From NCBI GenBank assembly GCA_015492755.1, contig WGEM01000585.1, positions 1 to 13,389 on the forward strand: DNA of 13,389 nt, in the 5' to 3' direction. Positions 6,073 to 12,582 of this stretch are shown here, piece after piece. Positions within the stretch are counted from its first letter, which is position 1. Each line of letters opens with the position of its first letter. This DNA comes from Gemmatimonadota bacterium. GTDB lineage: Bacteria; Gemmatimonadota; Gemmatimonadetes; Longimicrobiales; Gaopeijiaceae. Below the pieces are notes generated by a model that saw only the letters and a program-made list of their open reading frames with translations, was not told where the DNA came from and did not search any database. Made by a program: the position numbers and the translations under genes.

Positions 6073-6507
6073 ATGTCCACCATGCGCACGCACACACTCG
6101 CCCCACGACCCACCTCGTTTTTTCTCATTCTGTCGCTCCTCCTCCCGGCACTGGGAGGAGCCCGCACGTCCGCCACGCCGCTCCCCCACTTCGCGCTGGA
6201 GAAGTCGCGCCCCGCGGCGAACGACACCGTCACTGCCGTGTCCGAAGTCCGGCTCTGGTTCACGGAAGAGCCGGAGGAGGGCACCGTGTCGATTCGCGTC
6301 CTGGACGCCGCGGACGAGGTGGTCGCCACCGGCGACGTGACGCAGGACCCGGACGACCCCAAGGCACTCTTCGTCCCGCTCAACGCTGAACTTACCCCAG
6401 GTACATACCGCGTCGCGTGGCGCGGCATGGGCGACGATGGACACGTGGTGCGTGGATCATTCCGCTTCACCGTCCGGGCCGGGGTAGAGCCGGGCCGTCC
6501 CCGCTGA
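6073..6507 (+). CDS. copC: CopC-like periplasmic copper-binding protein
   Basis: 144 residues. A signal peptide runs to about residue 35 (SFFLILSLLLPALGGA). The mature domain opens with PHFALEKSRPAANDTV, matching the HAxLxxSxPA start of CopC, and ends with DGHVVRGSFRFTV. His39, Asp122 and His124 (D-G-H) correspond to the Cu(II) site known for CopC, where the N-terminal His and the D-x-H motif coordinate copper. The Met-rich Cu(I) site of the Pseudomonas plasmid protein is absent. CopC passes copper to, or works with, CopD in the inner membrane, and copD follows after 14 nt. No good ribosome-binding site precedes the ATG; residue 4 is a second possible start. The unit is probably driven by the promoter at 5955-6009. 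Confidence 0.9.
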   Translation: MSTMRTHTLAPRPTSFFLILSLLLPALGGARTSATPLPHFALEKSRPAANDTVTAVSEVRLWFTEEPEEGTVSIRVLDAADEVVATGDVTQDPDDPKALFVPLNAELTPGTYRVAWRGMGDDGHVVRGSFRFTVRAGVEPGRPR

Positions 6508-6521
6508 GTCGGGTGCTCACC

Positions 6522-7409
6522 ATGACCCTCCTGAGCGCCCTCACCGGCTGGCTACACTTCGCGTCGCTCACGCTCGCCCTCGGCGCGGTGGCGGCGAGGT
6601 GGTTCGTGCTTCCGCCGCCGCCAGAGCGAAGCTGGACTCAGGACGGGGTCCGAACCCTGGGCACTCGGGCCGCGGCGGTCCTCGTGGCGGCCACACTCCT
6701 CCTGTTTGTGCGCCAGTTCGCGGAATTCCGCGATCCGTTCGCGCCCCTGAGCGAAGACCTGCAGCTTCTGGCCCTCGGCACGCCATGGGGCCTCGTCTGG
6801 CGCTGGGCGCTGGCCGCATCGGTGGCGCTCTGGCTGGCGTTCCGGTGGGCAGGGCGCGCGCCACGTGCGGGCTGGGCCGCCGCAACACTCCTTCTGGCCT
6901 GGTTGGCGGTGGTACCGGGCCTCACGGGCCACGCCGCCGGCGACGAGGAACTCCGTACCCTCGCCCTCCTGGCAGACGCGCTCCACGTATGGGCGGCTGG
7001 CGCGTGGATCGGGGGGCTGGCGTGCGTCCTCTACCTGGAGCATCGGTGGCGTCGGGAGGCACCTGATGGGTCATCGCTCCTCCCGGCTCTGGTACCCCGT
7101 TTCTCTAATGTCGCCATGGCCAGCGTGGCGACCATCGTAGCCACCGGGACGTTCGCCGCCTGGAGACACGTCGACACCGTGTCGGCGCTCTGGACCACGG
7201 CGTACGGCCGCACACTGCTCGTCAAGCTCTCCCTGGCAGCCTTTGTGTTGGCCCTGGGCGCGCTGAACTTCAAGGTCCTTACGCCGCGCTTGCGGGAAGC
7301 AGGTGGAGACACCGCCCTGCGACGTGCCGCCTCCGTCGAGCTGGTCCTCGCCCAGCTCGTGCTCCTGGTGACGGCGATCCTCGTCCGGACCTCGCCCATG
7401 GGGCACTGA
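6522..7409 (+). CDS. copD: CopD-family copper transport membrane protein
   Basis: 295 residues and highly hydrophobic, with about eight membrane segments. The motif DALHVWAAGAWIGGLACVL is the CopD signature, with a His in a helix that starts a membrane segment. Other family features are GWLHFASLTLALGA at the N-terminus, VPGLTGHAAG in the middle, and RFSNVAMASVATIVATGTFAAW followed by TAYGRTLLVKLSLAAFVLALGALN in the C-terminal half. CopD imports copper across the inner membrane together with CopC, which fits the tandem arrangement here. I take the ATG at 6522; an in-frame GTG three codons earlier is possible. Length is normal for the stand-alone form. Confidence 0.9.
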   Translation: MTLLSALTGWLHFASLTLALGAVAARWFVLPPPPERSWTQDGVRTLGTRAAAVLVAATLLLFVRQFAEFRDPFAPLSEDLQLLALGTPWGLVWRWALAASVALWLAFRWAGRAPRAGWAAATLLLAWLAVVPGLTGHAAGDEELRTLALLADALHVWAAGAWIGGLACVLYLEHRWRREAPDGSSLLPALVPRFSNVAMASVATIVATGTFAAWRHVDTVSALWTTAYGRTLLVKLSLAAFVLALGALNFKVLTPRLREAGGDTALRRAASVELVLAQLVLLVTAILVRTSPMGH

Positions 7410-7469
7410 GGTTCTAAAGTCTGTCTCCGTCCTCTTCCATCACCCTCACCGCACTCCGGAGGTCTCATC

Positions 7470-7934
7470 ATGACGTTCCTCTCGAAGCCGCTGCGGATGA
7501 CGCTCTACGTTCCTGCAGTGGCGCTGGTACTCGCGGCCGCGGCCGCACCCGAAGCGCCGCCTCACGAGCGCAAGATCGTCGCCGGACTCCAGATCGTGTT
7601 CGGCGCCGAACCCGAACCGGCCATCACGGACGAGGTACAGCTCCTGGTGTGGCGGATCAGCGACGTGGCATCGAAGGAGCCCTTCACGGAGCTGGAGGAC
7701 GCCCAGGTGACGGTCACGTTCGAGGGCGAGACCTTCGGGCCCTTCCCCCTCCGCCCGGTGCGGGGTGAGCCGGGACGCTATCAGACCCGGCACATCTTCA
7801 CCGAGGTGGGCAGCTACGGCACAGTCCTCCGATTCAGGAAGGGGGAGGACTCCCAGGAGCACACGGTAGACTTCGAGTTCAGGATCCGTCCGCGCTCTGA
7901 CCTGGAGCTCCCGGGCAGAAGGCGGGGCGGATGA
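7470..7934 (+). CDS. secreted YtkA/FixH-like protein downstream of copD
   Basis: 154 residues. A signal peptide (MTLYVPAVALVLAAAAAPEA) precedes a mature domain of about 125 residues. This domain is rich in beta strands and carries a Thr-Val-Thr-Phe-Glu run (AQVTVTFEGETFGPFPLRPV). GEPGRYQTRHIFTEVGSYG then looks like the end of an immunoglobulin-like fold of the YtkA/FixH type. There is no Cys, and only three His in the mature part (HERK, TRHIF, QEHTV), so a copper site is not obvious. The family assignment is tentative. Start: the ATG at 7470 has GGAGG at 7457-7461. It is the third gene of the copC-copD unit, 60 nt after copD, and may help copper or cell-envelope metal handling by association. 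Confidence 0.7.
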   Translation: MTFLSKPLRMTLYVPAVALVLAAAAAPEAPPHERKIVAGLQIVFGAEPEPAITDEVQLLVWRISDVASKEPFTELEDAQVTVTFEGETFGPFPLRPVRGEPGRYQTRHIFTEVGSYGTVLRFRKGEDSQEHTVDFEFRIRPRSDLELPGRRRGG

Positions 7935-7959
7935 CCTGATCCCGTAGCACTCCCCGCCT

Positions 7960-7979
7960 GGGCGTCATCCCGGACGCCC
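7960..7979 (+). terminator. possible weak terminator hairpin after the copCD unit
   Basis: Perfect 7-bp stem GGGCGTC/GACGCCC around ATCCCG, 25 nt after the stop codon. No T-run follows, so intrinsic termination is doubtful; it may instead stabilise the 3' end. Confidence 0.35.
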
Positions 7980-8033
7980 TCCGGGGACCGGGTCAAGGGG
8001 TACGGGCCGGGCTGCGCACCCGCGCACCCATCC

Positions 8034-8088
8034 ATGAATCAGCCTTCATCTGCATTTCACCCCTCGTTCACTCGAGGGACGACATCGT
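8034..8088 (+). promoter_or_regulatory. shared promoter element C, upstream of the PCYCGC-type gene
   Basis: Reads ATGAA-N6-TTCAT-N6-TTCAC-N6-TTCAC, with TTCA units at 8045, 8056 and 8067. Eleven bases later comes CATCGT (8083-8088), a poor -10 hexamer that keeps the key A2 and T6. TTCAC, N6 and the inverted arm occupy exactly the same positions as in elements A and B. Transcription would start near 8095, downstream of an in-frame ATG at 8090, which supports the ATG at 8126 as the true start. Confidence 0.75.
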
Positions 8089-8125
8089 TATGCCTGTGAG
8101 GTTGCCGCCGAATGAAGGAGGGACG

Positions 8126-8596
8126 ATGGACGCGCGGAGGAAAAACCGGAGAGCGGGTCGGGGCCGCATCTCGCGCATCGACCGGGCCCCGACGCGACAA
8201 CAGAACCTCGGATGGCTGGTGGCCGGCGCCACGATCACCCTTCTCGTGGTCACCGTCGGGATCACAACCCACCGGCGTGGGGCACGGCACCCGACGCCGA
8301 GACCGACGGCTGAGCAACCCCTCGTGCTCCGCGGTACCCGCTATGCGAGCGTACCCTACGTGCGCGACACCTATGCGATGGCCGCGGCCGTCCCGGACGT
8401 GCTGGACGGTCTGTACTGCTATTGTCAGTGTTCGCGGCACTCGGGGCACTATTCGCTGCTCGACTGTTTCGCCAGCGATCACGCCTCGGGATGCGACATC
8501 TGCATGACGGAGGCGAGGTTGGCGCACCGGATGGCGCACGAGGGCGCAGACTTGAGAGACATCCGCAAGGCCGTCGACGACCTCTACCCCCTGTAA
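8126..8596 (+). CDS. membrane-anchored Cys-rich protein, PCYCGC type
   Basis: 156 residues. The N-terminus is very basic (MDARRKNRRAGRGR) and a single membrane segment spans about 29-47, so most of the protein should lie outside the cytoplasm. The C-terminal domain has LYCYCQCSRHSGHYSLLDCF then CDICMTEA, with six Cys at 98, 100, 102, 114, 123 and 126 and several nearby His. This matches the PCYCGC-motif family (CYCxC...GHxxLxxCF...CxxCMxEA) of unknown function; the first Pro of the motif is Leu-Tyr here. The residues could bind a metal ion, possibly copper given the shared promoter with copC. Start: ATG with AAGGAGG at 8115-8121. The gene is monocistronic and converges on the patatin gene. 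Confidence 0.85.
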   Translation: MDARRKNRRAGRGRISRIDRAPTRQQNLGWLVAGATITLLVVTVGITTHRRGARHPTPRPTAEQPLVLRGTRYASVPYVRDTYAMAAAVPDVLDGLYCYCQCSRHSGHYSLLDCFASDHASGCDICMTEARLAHRMAHEGADLRDIRKAVDDLYPL

Positions 8597-8628
8597 ATGC
8601 TCCGCCGATCCAACGGGTCCAGAACCGG

Positions 8629-9510
8629 CTACACGTGTCCACCCGACCCAAGCACCCGATGTAGCGCCTTGAGGCTCCGGCGCGCGGCGCGGATGCCTGC
8701 CGCCACGCACATCCTCCTGGTTCCGGTGGCGAACTCGAGGGTGTCCACGTACCGCCCGAACTCCGGCCGGATCACCACATCCGCTGACGCGACCCGCAGC
8801 TCGGTGTGCTTCAGGTAGCAGATCTCCATGGCCCGCATGGCGGCCTGGAGTCCGTTCCGGATCTGCGCCGCACCGCTGGTGGCCTGATGCGGATCCACGA
8901 CAACGACGCACGGCGGACCCAACCGCCGCGCCACGTCCACGGGGGCGGCGTCCGTGTAGACGCCGTCGGCAAGGAGCATCCCATCTTTCTCCAACGGCGG
9001 GACGATGCCGGCTAGCGCACAGCTCGCATACACGGCGTCGTGCGCCCTGCCTTCCCGGAGAATGACTCGAGCTCCGGACAGGAGATCGGTGGTACACACC
9101 GCCACCGGCACATGCCCGTCACGGAGATCCGCGTCTCCGACGAGTTCATTGAGCACATCCCTTCCCGCGTGCACGGCGCGCTCCGGTGCACCCCATCCGC
9201 TCAGCGTATTCCAGGCGAAGTGCACGGCTTCCAGGGCACTGCGGAGGCGAGGCTGGTTTCGGGGCACGCCGGGTCGAACCACCTGGTCGGGTTCCGGAAA
9301 CGCACTCGTGTCGGCAGACAGCAGTGCGTCGTACCAGTCGTCTCGGAGCGTGTAGGTCGCGGCCACAACCGCACCCATCGAGACCCCTACCAGCGCAGCG
9401 GGCCGAAGTCCCTCGGCTTCCAGTACACGAAGGACTCCGGCGTGCGCAAACCCTCGTGCTCCGCCGCCGGCAAGAACCAACGAGAAGGGTGCCGTCACGC
9501 AGGCACCCAT
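8629..9510 (-). CDS. patatin-like phospholipase
   Basis: 293 residues and soluble. All elements of the patatin Ser-Asp dyad fold are present: oxyanion-hole loop GGGARG (15-20), nucleophile elbow GVSMG with Ser44, and catalytic Asp182 in LADGVYTDAAP. It is therefore expected to be an active acyl hydrolase of lipids, as in the bacterial NTE/RssA-like group. No membrane-spanning or cyclic-nucleotide domain is attached. Start: ATG at 9510, or a GTG at 9498 whose GTGA overlaps the upstream stop by 4 nt; neither has a strong ribosome-binding site, so coupling to the DUF5676 gene is likely. It ends the three-gene operon begun by the flavoprotein. A link to membrane lipid repair under the same stress signal is inference. 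Confidence 0.9.
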   Translation of the reverse strand: MGACVTAPFSLVLAGGGARGFAHAGVLRVLEAEGLRPAALVGVSMGAVVAATYTLRDDWYDALLSADTSAFPEPDQVVRPGVPRNQPRLRSALEAVHFAWNTLSGWGAPERAVHAGRDVLNELVGDADLRDGHVPVAVCTTDLLSGARVILREGRAHDAVYASCALAGIVPPLEKDGMLLADGVYTDAAPVDVARRLGPPCVVVVDPHQATSGAAQIRNGLQAAMRAMEICYLKHTELRVASADVVIRPEFGRYVDTLEFATGTRRMCVAAGIRAARRSLKALHRVLGSGGHV

Positions 9511-9755
9511 CGGCGGTGGAATGCGTTGTACAGCGGCACAAAGACGACGCCGGCGTAGATGCCGTACAGGAACGATTCCACCAATCCGATGACGAAGCCT
9601 ACCGGCGTCAGCCAGCGAAAGCCGGGGAGGACCTGCTCCAGAAAGGCCGTCATATGAAACTCACCCGGCACCACCAGCCCGTACAGCACGCATACGACAA
9701 AGGTTACCGCTAGAAACGCTGCGAGCGCAGCGCTCACGACTCTGATGTTCAGCAT
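9495..9755 (-). CDS. DUF5676-type small membrane protein
   Basis: 86 residues with two hydrophobic segments: LNIRVVSAALAAFLAVTFVV and VCVLYGLVVPG at the N-terminus, then TPVGFVIGLVESFLYGIYAG and VVFVPLYNAFHRR. The pattern, especially LPGFRWLTPVGFVIGLVESFLYG and the final PLYN, is that of the DUF5676 family of unknown function. Start: the ATG at 9755 has GGAGAGG upstream; an in-frame ATG at 9788 lies almost on the previous gene's stop and is less likely. It begins 34 nt after the flavoprotein gene and overlaps the patatin gene, so the three are one transcript. Its role is unknown; the family is often found near metal or membrane-stress genes. Confidence 0.8.
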   Translation of the reverse strand: MLNIRVVSAALAAFLAVTFVVCVLYGLVVPGEFHMTAFLEQVLPGFRWLTPVGFVIGLVESFLYGIYAGVVFVPLYNAFHRRWVPA

Positions 9756-9789
9756 GGCACACCTCTCCGTGTTGGGCTCGATGAACACC

Positions 9790-11040
9790 TCAGGCGACCG
9801 CTCCCAGGCCGGCTGGACGGGGAGAGCACCGTGTGACGTGCGCCGGGGTCTCGGACACCCTCTCGCAGTGACACAGCGCGGTGTCGCCTGTCATCGCCTC
9901 GGCGCGCACCCTCTCCTTTGCCGCCTGGAGTGCCGGTAGCACCAAACGCCCCAAGCTCCGGACCTCGACGGCGTGCTCGGCGATCATCTGCACCATGAAC
10001 CAGATGCTGGCCCAGGCGAGAGGCGATGCAGCCGCTCGCTGGATGAGGCGCACTCCATGCTCGGTCTCGAACATGGTGCGACGGAGCACGCGAGCAATTT
10101 CGAACTCCCGGGCAAACCTCCGCCTGGCGCGTGCCGGATAACTCCTAGGCTCCCCGGCAAGCCATGCTTCGGCCAGGAGCTCAGCCGAGATCATCGCGTT
10201 CAGGATACCCTCGCCGGTGAGGGGATCAGCGAAGCCCGCAGCGTCGCCGAGGAGCGCAAAATCCGGACCGGCCACCTTCGAGAAATCGCCGTGATCGTGT
10301 TGCGCCGTGCCGATCACCGCACCCGCTCGATCCACGTCATCACAGCGGCATGGCGCTCCCTCCATCCGGTACCGATCAACCTCCCCGTCCATCCGTGGGC
10401 GCCGCCACGTGGCTTCAGGTACACCGACCCCCACAGAGCGATGCGTATTCCGTGGGAAGTCCCAGAGGTACCCGGCAATCCGGGGGAAGAACCGGAGTAC
10501 CGCACGATCCGTCGGAGGTCCCGAGAGACAGGTATAAGCGACTCTGGTGGGCGCCAGCTCGACCTGCAGCTTCGGGCTGGTGACCCGACGAACCAAGCTG
10601 GCAGCGCCGTCCGCACCCACCAGAAACTCCGACCGAATCGTGCCCGCGTCGGTGGTGAGGCTCCACGCTCCCGCCACTTTGCCGATGTGGCGAACCTTCA
10701 CGGGCCGGAAGATGGCACCGGCGGTGGTCGCACGGTCCAGCTGCCATCGCCCCAGGTCAAGGCGAGACACCATCCATACGGGCCGCAGCAAGGGAACATC
10801 GATCGCACTACCCTTGGATTCGATTTGGAGTGCCGAGACCGGGCGTGCGAAGGCTCTCACCTCCTCCAGCTCCGGTACTGCGTCGAACGCGTGGGGCGTG
10901 AGTCCCCCGCCGCACGGCTTCTCCCAGGGCGCCCGAGGATCCAACACCACGACGCGAACGCCCTCCTTTGCTAGAAGCTCCGCGACACGCGCCCCGGCCG
11001 GGCCGGCACCCACGACGGCTACGTCCGCCCACTGTCTCAT
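9790..11040 (-). CDS. FAD-dependent oxidoreductase, geranylgeranyl-reductase family
   Basis: 416 residues. A Rossmann dinucleotide site opens the protein (DVAVVGAGPAGARVAELLA, GxGxxG at 11-16, acidic residue Asp34 ending strand 2). WEKPCGGGLTP (39-49) carries the conserved Cys/Gly loop of the family, FLVGADGAASLVRR follows mid-protein, and FALLGDAAGFADPLTGEGI is the second FAD motif. This is the geranylgeranyl-reductase-like flavoprotein family, which reduces isoprenoid chains of lipids, quinones or archaeal ethers; the substrate here is unknown. The C-terminus ends in a short Cys/His segment (ALCHCERVSETP) that looks appended. Start: ATG at 11040 with GGGAGGG upstream; longer starts cross the promoter at 11103-11157. 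It is first in the operon with DUF5676 and patatin, suggesting a membrane-lipid function. Confidence 0.9.
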   Translation of the reverse strand: MRQWADVAVVGAGPAGARVAELLAKEGVRVVVLDPRAPWEKPCGGGLTPHAFDAVPELEEVRAFARPVSALQIESKGSAIDVPLLRPVWMVSRLDLGRWQLDRATTAGAIFRPVKVRHIGKVAGAWSLTTDAGTIRSEFLVGADGAASLVRRVTSPKLQVELAPTRVAYTCLSGPPTDRAVLRFFPRIAGYLWDFPRNTHRSVGVGVPEATWRRPRMDGEVDRYRMEGAPCRCDDVDRAGAVIGTAQHDHGDFSKVAGPDFALLGDAAGFADPLTGEGILNAMISAELLAEAWLAGEPRSYPARARRRFAREFEIARVLRRTMFETEHGVRLIQRAAASPLAWASIWFMVQMIAEHAVEVRSLGRLVLPALQAAKERVRAEAMTGDTALCHCERVSETPAHVTRCSPRPAGLGAVA

Positions 11041-11102
11041 ACTAGGCCCTCCCCTCTGATATGGCGCAGGCTCGAGTCTCCTCGTCACCAGCGAGTACCA
11101 TG

Positions 11103-11157
11103 AACATACAGGATCGAGCCTGAACGGAGCGTGAAGCCGGTGTGAAGGATGCTTCAC
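11103..11157 (-). promoter_or_regulatory. shared promoter element B, upstream of the flavoprotein operon
   Basis: On the minus strand: GTGAA-N6-TTCAC-N6-TTCAC-N6-TTCAG-N11-TATGTT. The repeat units occupy 11157-11153, 11146-11142, 11135-11131 and 11124-11120, and the -10 box is at 11108-11103. The length is 55 bp, the same as elements A and C. The first arm is inverted relative to the next three, again as in A and C. Transcription would start near 11096, giving a leader of about 56 nt. Confidence 0.8.
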
Positions 11158-11184
11158 GTCCGCCTCGCCTCGCACCACGCTCCT

Positions 11185-11436
11185 TCACGCTCCGGACAAC
11201 AGGAGCGCGAGGGTCAGGGCCGCGCCGGCCCCCAGGGCGAAAGAGAGCCCTTTCGCGGCACTGTAGCCCCGGTTCGTCTGGAAGATGGCCAGGTACAGGA
11301 CGGCGCACTTCGAGGTGATGAGCGGCAGGAGCTAGCCGAGTTCACGGAAGAGCGTGGGCGCGAATCGCCTGATGAGGATCTCTACGATCCGGACCAGGGA
11401 AGTGATCACCAGCACGAAGGTATCGGCCGCCCCCAT
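11185..11436 (-). pseudogene. decayed RnfA/NqrE-like membrane subunit fragment
   Basis: Reading the minus strand from 11436, the peptide MGAADTFVLVITSLVRIVEI...FAPTLFRELG is followed by TAG (11334-11332). In the same frame LLPLITSKCAVLYLAIFQ...GYSAAKGLSFALGAGAALTL continues to a TGA at 11187-11185. This is the middle of RnfA/NqrE, whose hallmark is LGIFLPLITxNCA. The TAG falls in the G-x-F position just before PLIT, and the conserved Asn of TNC is Lys. The N-terminal third and C-terminal helix are missing, so it is a relic of a sodium/ion-translocating electron-transport subunit. I see no sign that it is expressed; no other Rnf gene is in the window. The surrounding 11041-11184 and 11437-11587 hold no gene. 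Confidence 0.7.
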
Positions 11437-11587
11437 CCGCAAAGCGGTCCCCGAAGACGGGGTTCTCTCGCCAGATCCCGCGCGTGAGCACCGCTCCGGG
11501 GCGGAGCCATCCTCTCCGGACCCCCGTGCGCCCTCGCCGGGTGTCTTCCGGGTGAGCCGGATCGCCACGCGTCGTACTCGCTACACC

Positions 11588-11894
11588 TCAGGATTCTGTC
11601 CGAGCCTTCTCCATGAGCAGTAGCAGACCAGGAACCATGTCCTTTGGATGCGAGGCCGTCAGCGCCTCACGATGGATCCGGAGGTACGCCTGCAGGAACT
11701 CGATGCCAGGGACACGCCGAGGGCGTCCTCGCGCATCCCACGTGGGTCTCCGGGAAACGGCATGCCAGGAGGTCGAAGTGGGTGACCGCCCGCATCTTCC
11801 CGTCGCGGCCACGCTCCACGAGGGGGAACTCCGCGACCGTGAAGTCGCCGTTGACGCGGAGGTAGGCCTCCACGAGCTCCACGGCGACATCCAC
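11588..11894 (-). pseudogene. frameshifted remnant of a hypothetical protein
   Basis: Two reading frames together look like one degraded protein. From the GTG at 11894, VDVAVELVEAYLRVNGDFTVAEFPLVERG...FDLLACRFPE is a coherent N-terminal domain. After about 49 codons that frame loses coherence. A second frame then supplies PGIEFLQAYLRIHREALTASHPKDM and ends LLLLMEKARTES at 11588. N-terminal EAYLRVNGxFTVxEFPVxE and C-terminal LxxLEKA segments recall a family of larger hypothetical proteins in environmental bacteria, but I cannot name its function. The central part appears deleted and the frame broken. It lies only 4 nt after the SHOCT gene, so it would be the last cistron of the RND operon. Confidence 0.55.
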
Positions 11895-11897
11895 GAC

Positions 11898-12179
11898 TCA
11901 CCCTCCCAGGAGGCTGTCACGTAGTACCTTCAGGCGCTGCTTGAACTCCTCTTCATCGATCTCACCTCGCGCGAATCGGCGACGGAGCTCCTCTTCGGCG
12001 GCTTCCTCTCGTTCCACCCGGCGGTGAAGCTCGGAACGCTCACTCGACACGCGAAGGATCCCCCAGATCAGCGCGAGCACGGTGACGATCCAGATCAGCC
12101 ACCAGAGCCAGTGCATGCCCATGAACATCCCGCCCCGGTGCCAGGAAATGGCTTGGGCTCCTTCCATGATCGCATCCAT
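11898..12179 (-). CDS. SHOCT-domain small membrane protein
   Basis: 93 residues. A single membrane segment (MHWLWWLIWIVTVLALIWGIL, about 22-42) is preceded by a short His/Met-rich tail (HRGGMFMGMHW). It is followed by a charged helix (ERSELHRRVEREEAAEEEL) and a C-terminal SHOCT motif (LRRRFARGEIDEEEFKQRLKVL, about 65-86). SHOCT is a short oligomerisation or recruiting module found at the ends of many membrane proteins. The Met/His tail could touch metal, but that is speculative. Start: ATG at 12179 with GAGGAGGGG upstream, 12 nt after the PII-like gene, so it is in the same operon as the RND pump. Confidence 0.85.
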   Translation of the reverse strand: MDAIMEGAQAISWHRGGMFMGMHWLWWLIWIVTVLALIWGILRVSSERSELHRRVEREEAAEEELRRRFARGEIDEEEFKQRLKVLRDSLLGG

Positions 12180-12191
12180 GACAACCCCTCC

Positions 12192-12548
12192 TCAGACGAG
12201 CGCGAGCTCACCGCGGTCACCGGTGCGAATGTTCATGACGTCCTGCACCGGTGATGCAATGATCACGCCGTCTCCACGGTGACCCGTACAGGCACGGGTT
12301 CGAATGAGCTGCATGAGTTCCTCCACCCGGGCAGCCGGACAGACGAACTCCACCTTCGCCTTCTCGGTGTAGGCACCCCCTTCTTCCAACGAGAGCTTGA
12401 AGTCCTCCGGGTCGAGGCCGGCACCGACGGCATGCACACGTGACACGTAGATCCTCTGGACATCGGCGGCGCGAAGCTCGTGCAAGAGATCCGCCACGCA
12501 CTCGGTGCGCGTGACCGCCGTGATGCCCACCATCTGAACGTTACTCAT
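12192..12548 (-). CDS. PII-like protein associated with a heavy-metal RND pump
   Basis: 118 residues with the ferredoxin-like fold of the PII superfamily. The C-terminus gives it away: GHRGDGVIIASPVQDVMNIRTGDRGELAL corresponds to the B- and C-loops of GlnB/GlnK (GDGKIFVxPVxxVxRIRTGExG). The T-loop region (about 37-55, VHAVGAGLDPEDFKLS) does not carry the GlnB Tyr51 uridylylation site or its neighbours, so classical nitrogen signalling is unlikely. A group of PII homologues unrelated to nitrogen metabolism, linked to heavy-metal RND pumps, is known, and the neighbour here is such a pump. The start is an ATG at 12548 with GGGAGG. An earlier in-frame start at 12638 would overlap the RND gene's 3' end and is unlikely. 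It lies 34 nt after the RND stop. Confidence 0.85.
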   Translation of the reverse strand: MSNVQMVGITAVTRTECVADLLHELRAADVQRIYVSRVHAVGAGLDPEDFKLSLEEGGAYTEKAKVEFVCPAARVEELMQLIRTRACTGHRGDGVIIASPVQDVMNIRTGDRGELALV

Positions 12549-12582
12549 AGGTCCTCCCCGATTCCTCAGTCGAACGGGTCTC

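Noticed and set aside
11184..11188. A further TTCAC as an additional repeat of promoter element B
   Set aside because: It lies 31 bp from the nearest unit, not a multiple of 11, so it is out of helical phase.
11332..11334. TAG in the RnfA-like frame as a recoded codon (pyrrolysine)
   Set aside because: The gene is truncated at both ends and has a substituted key residue, so simple decay explains the stop better.
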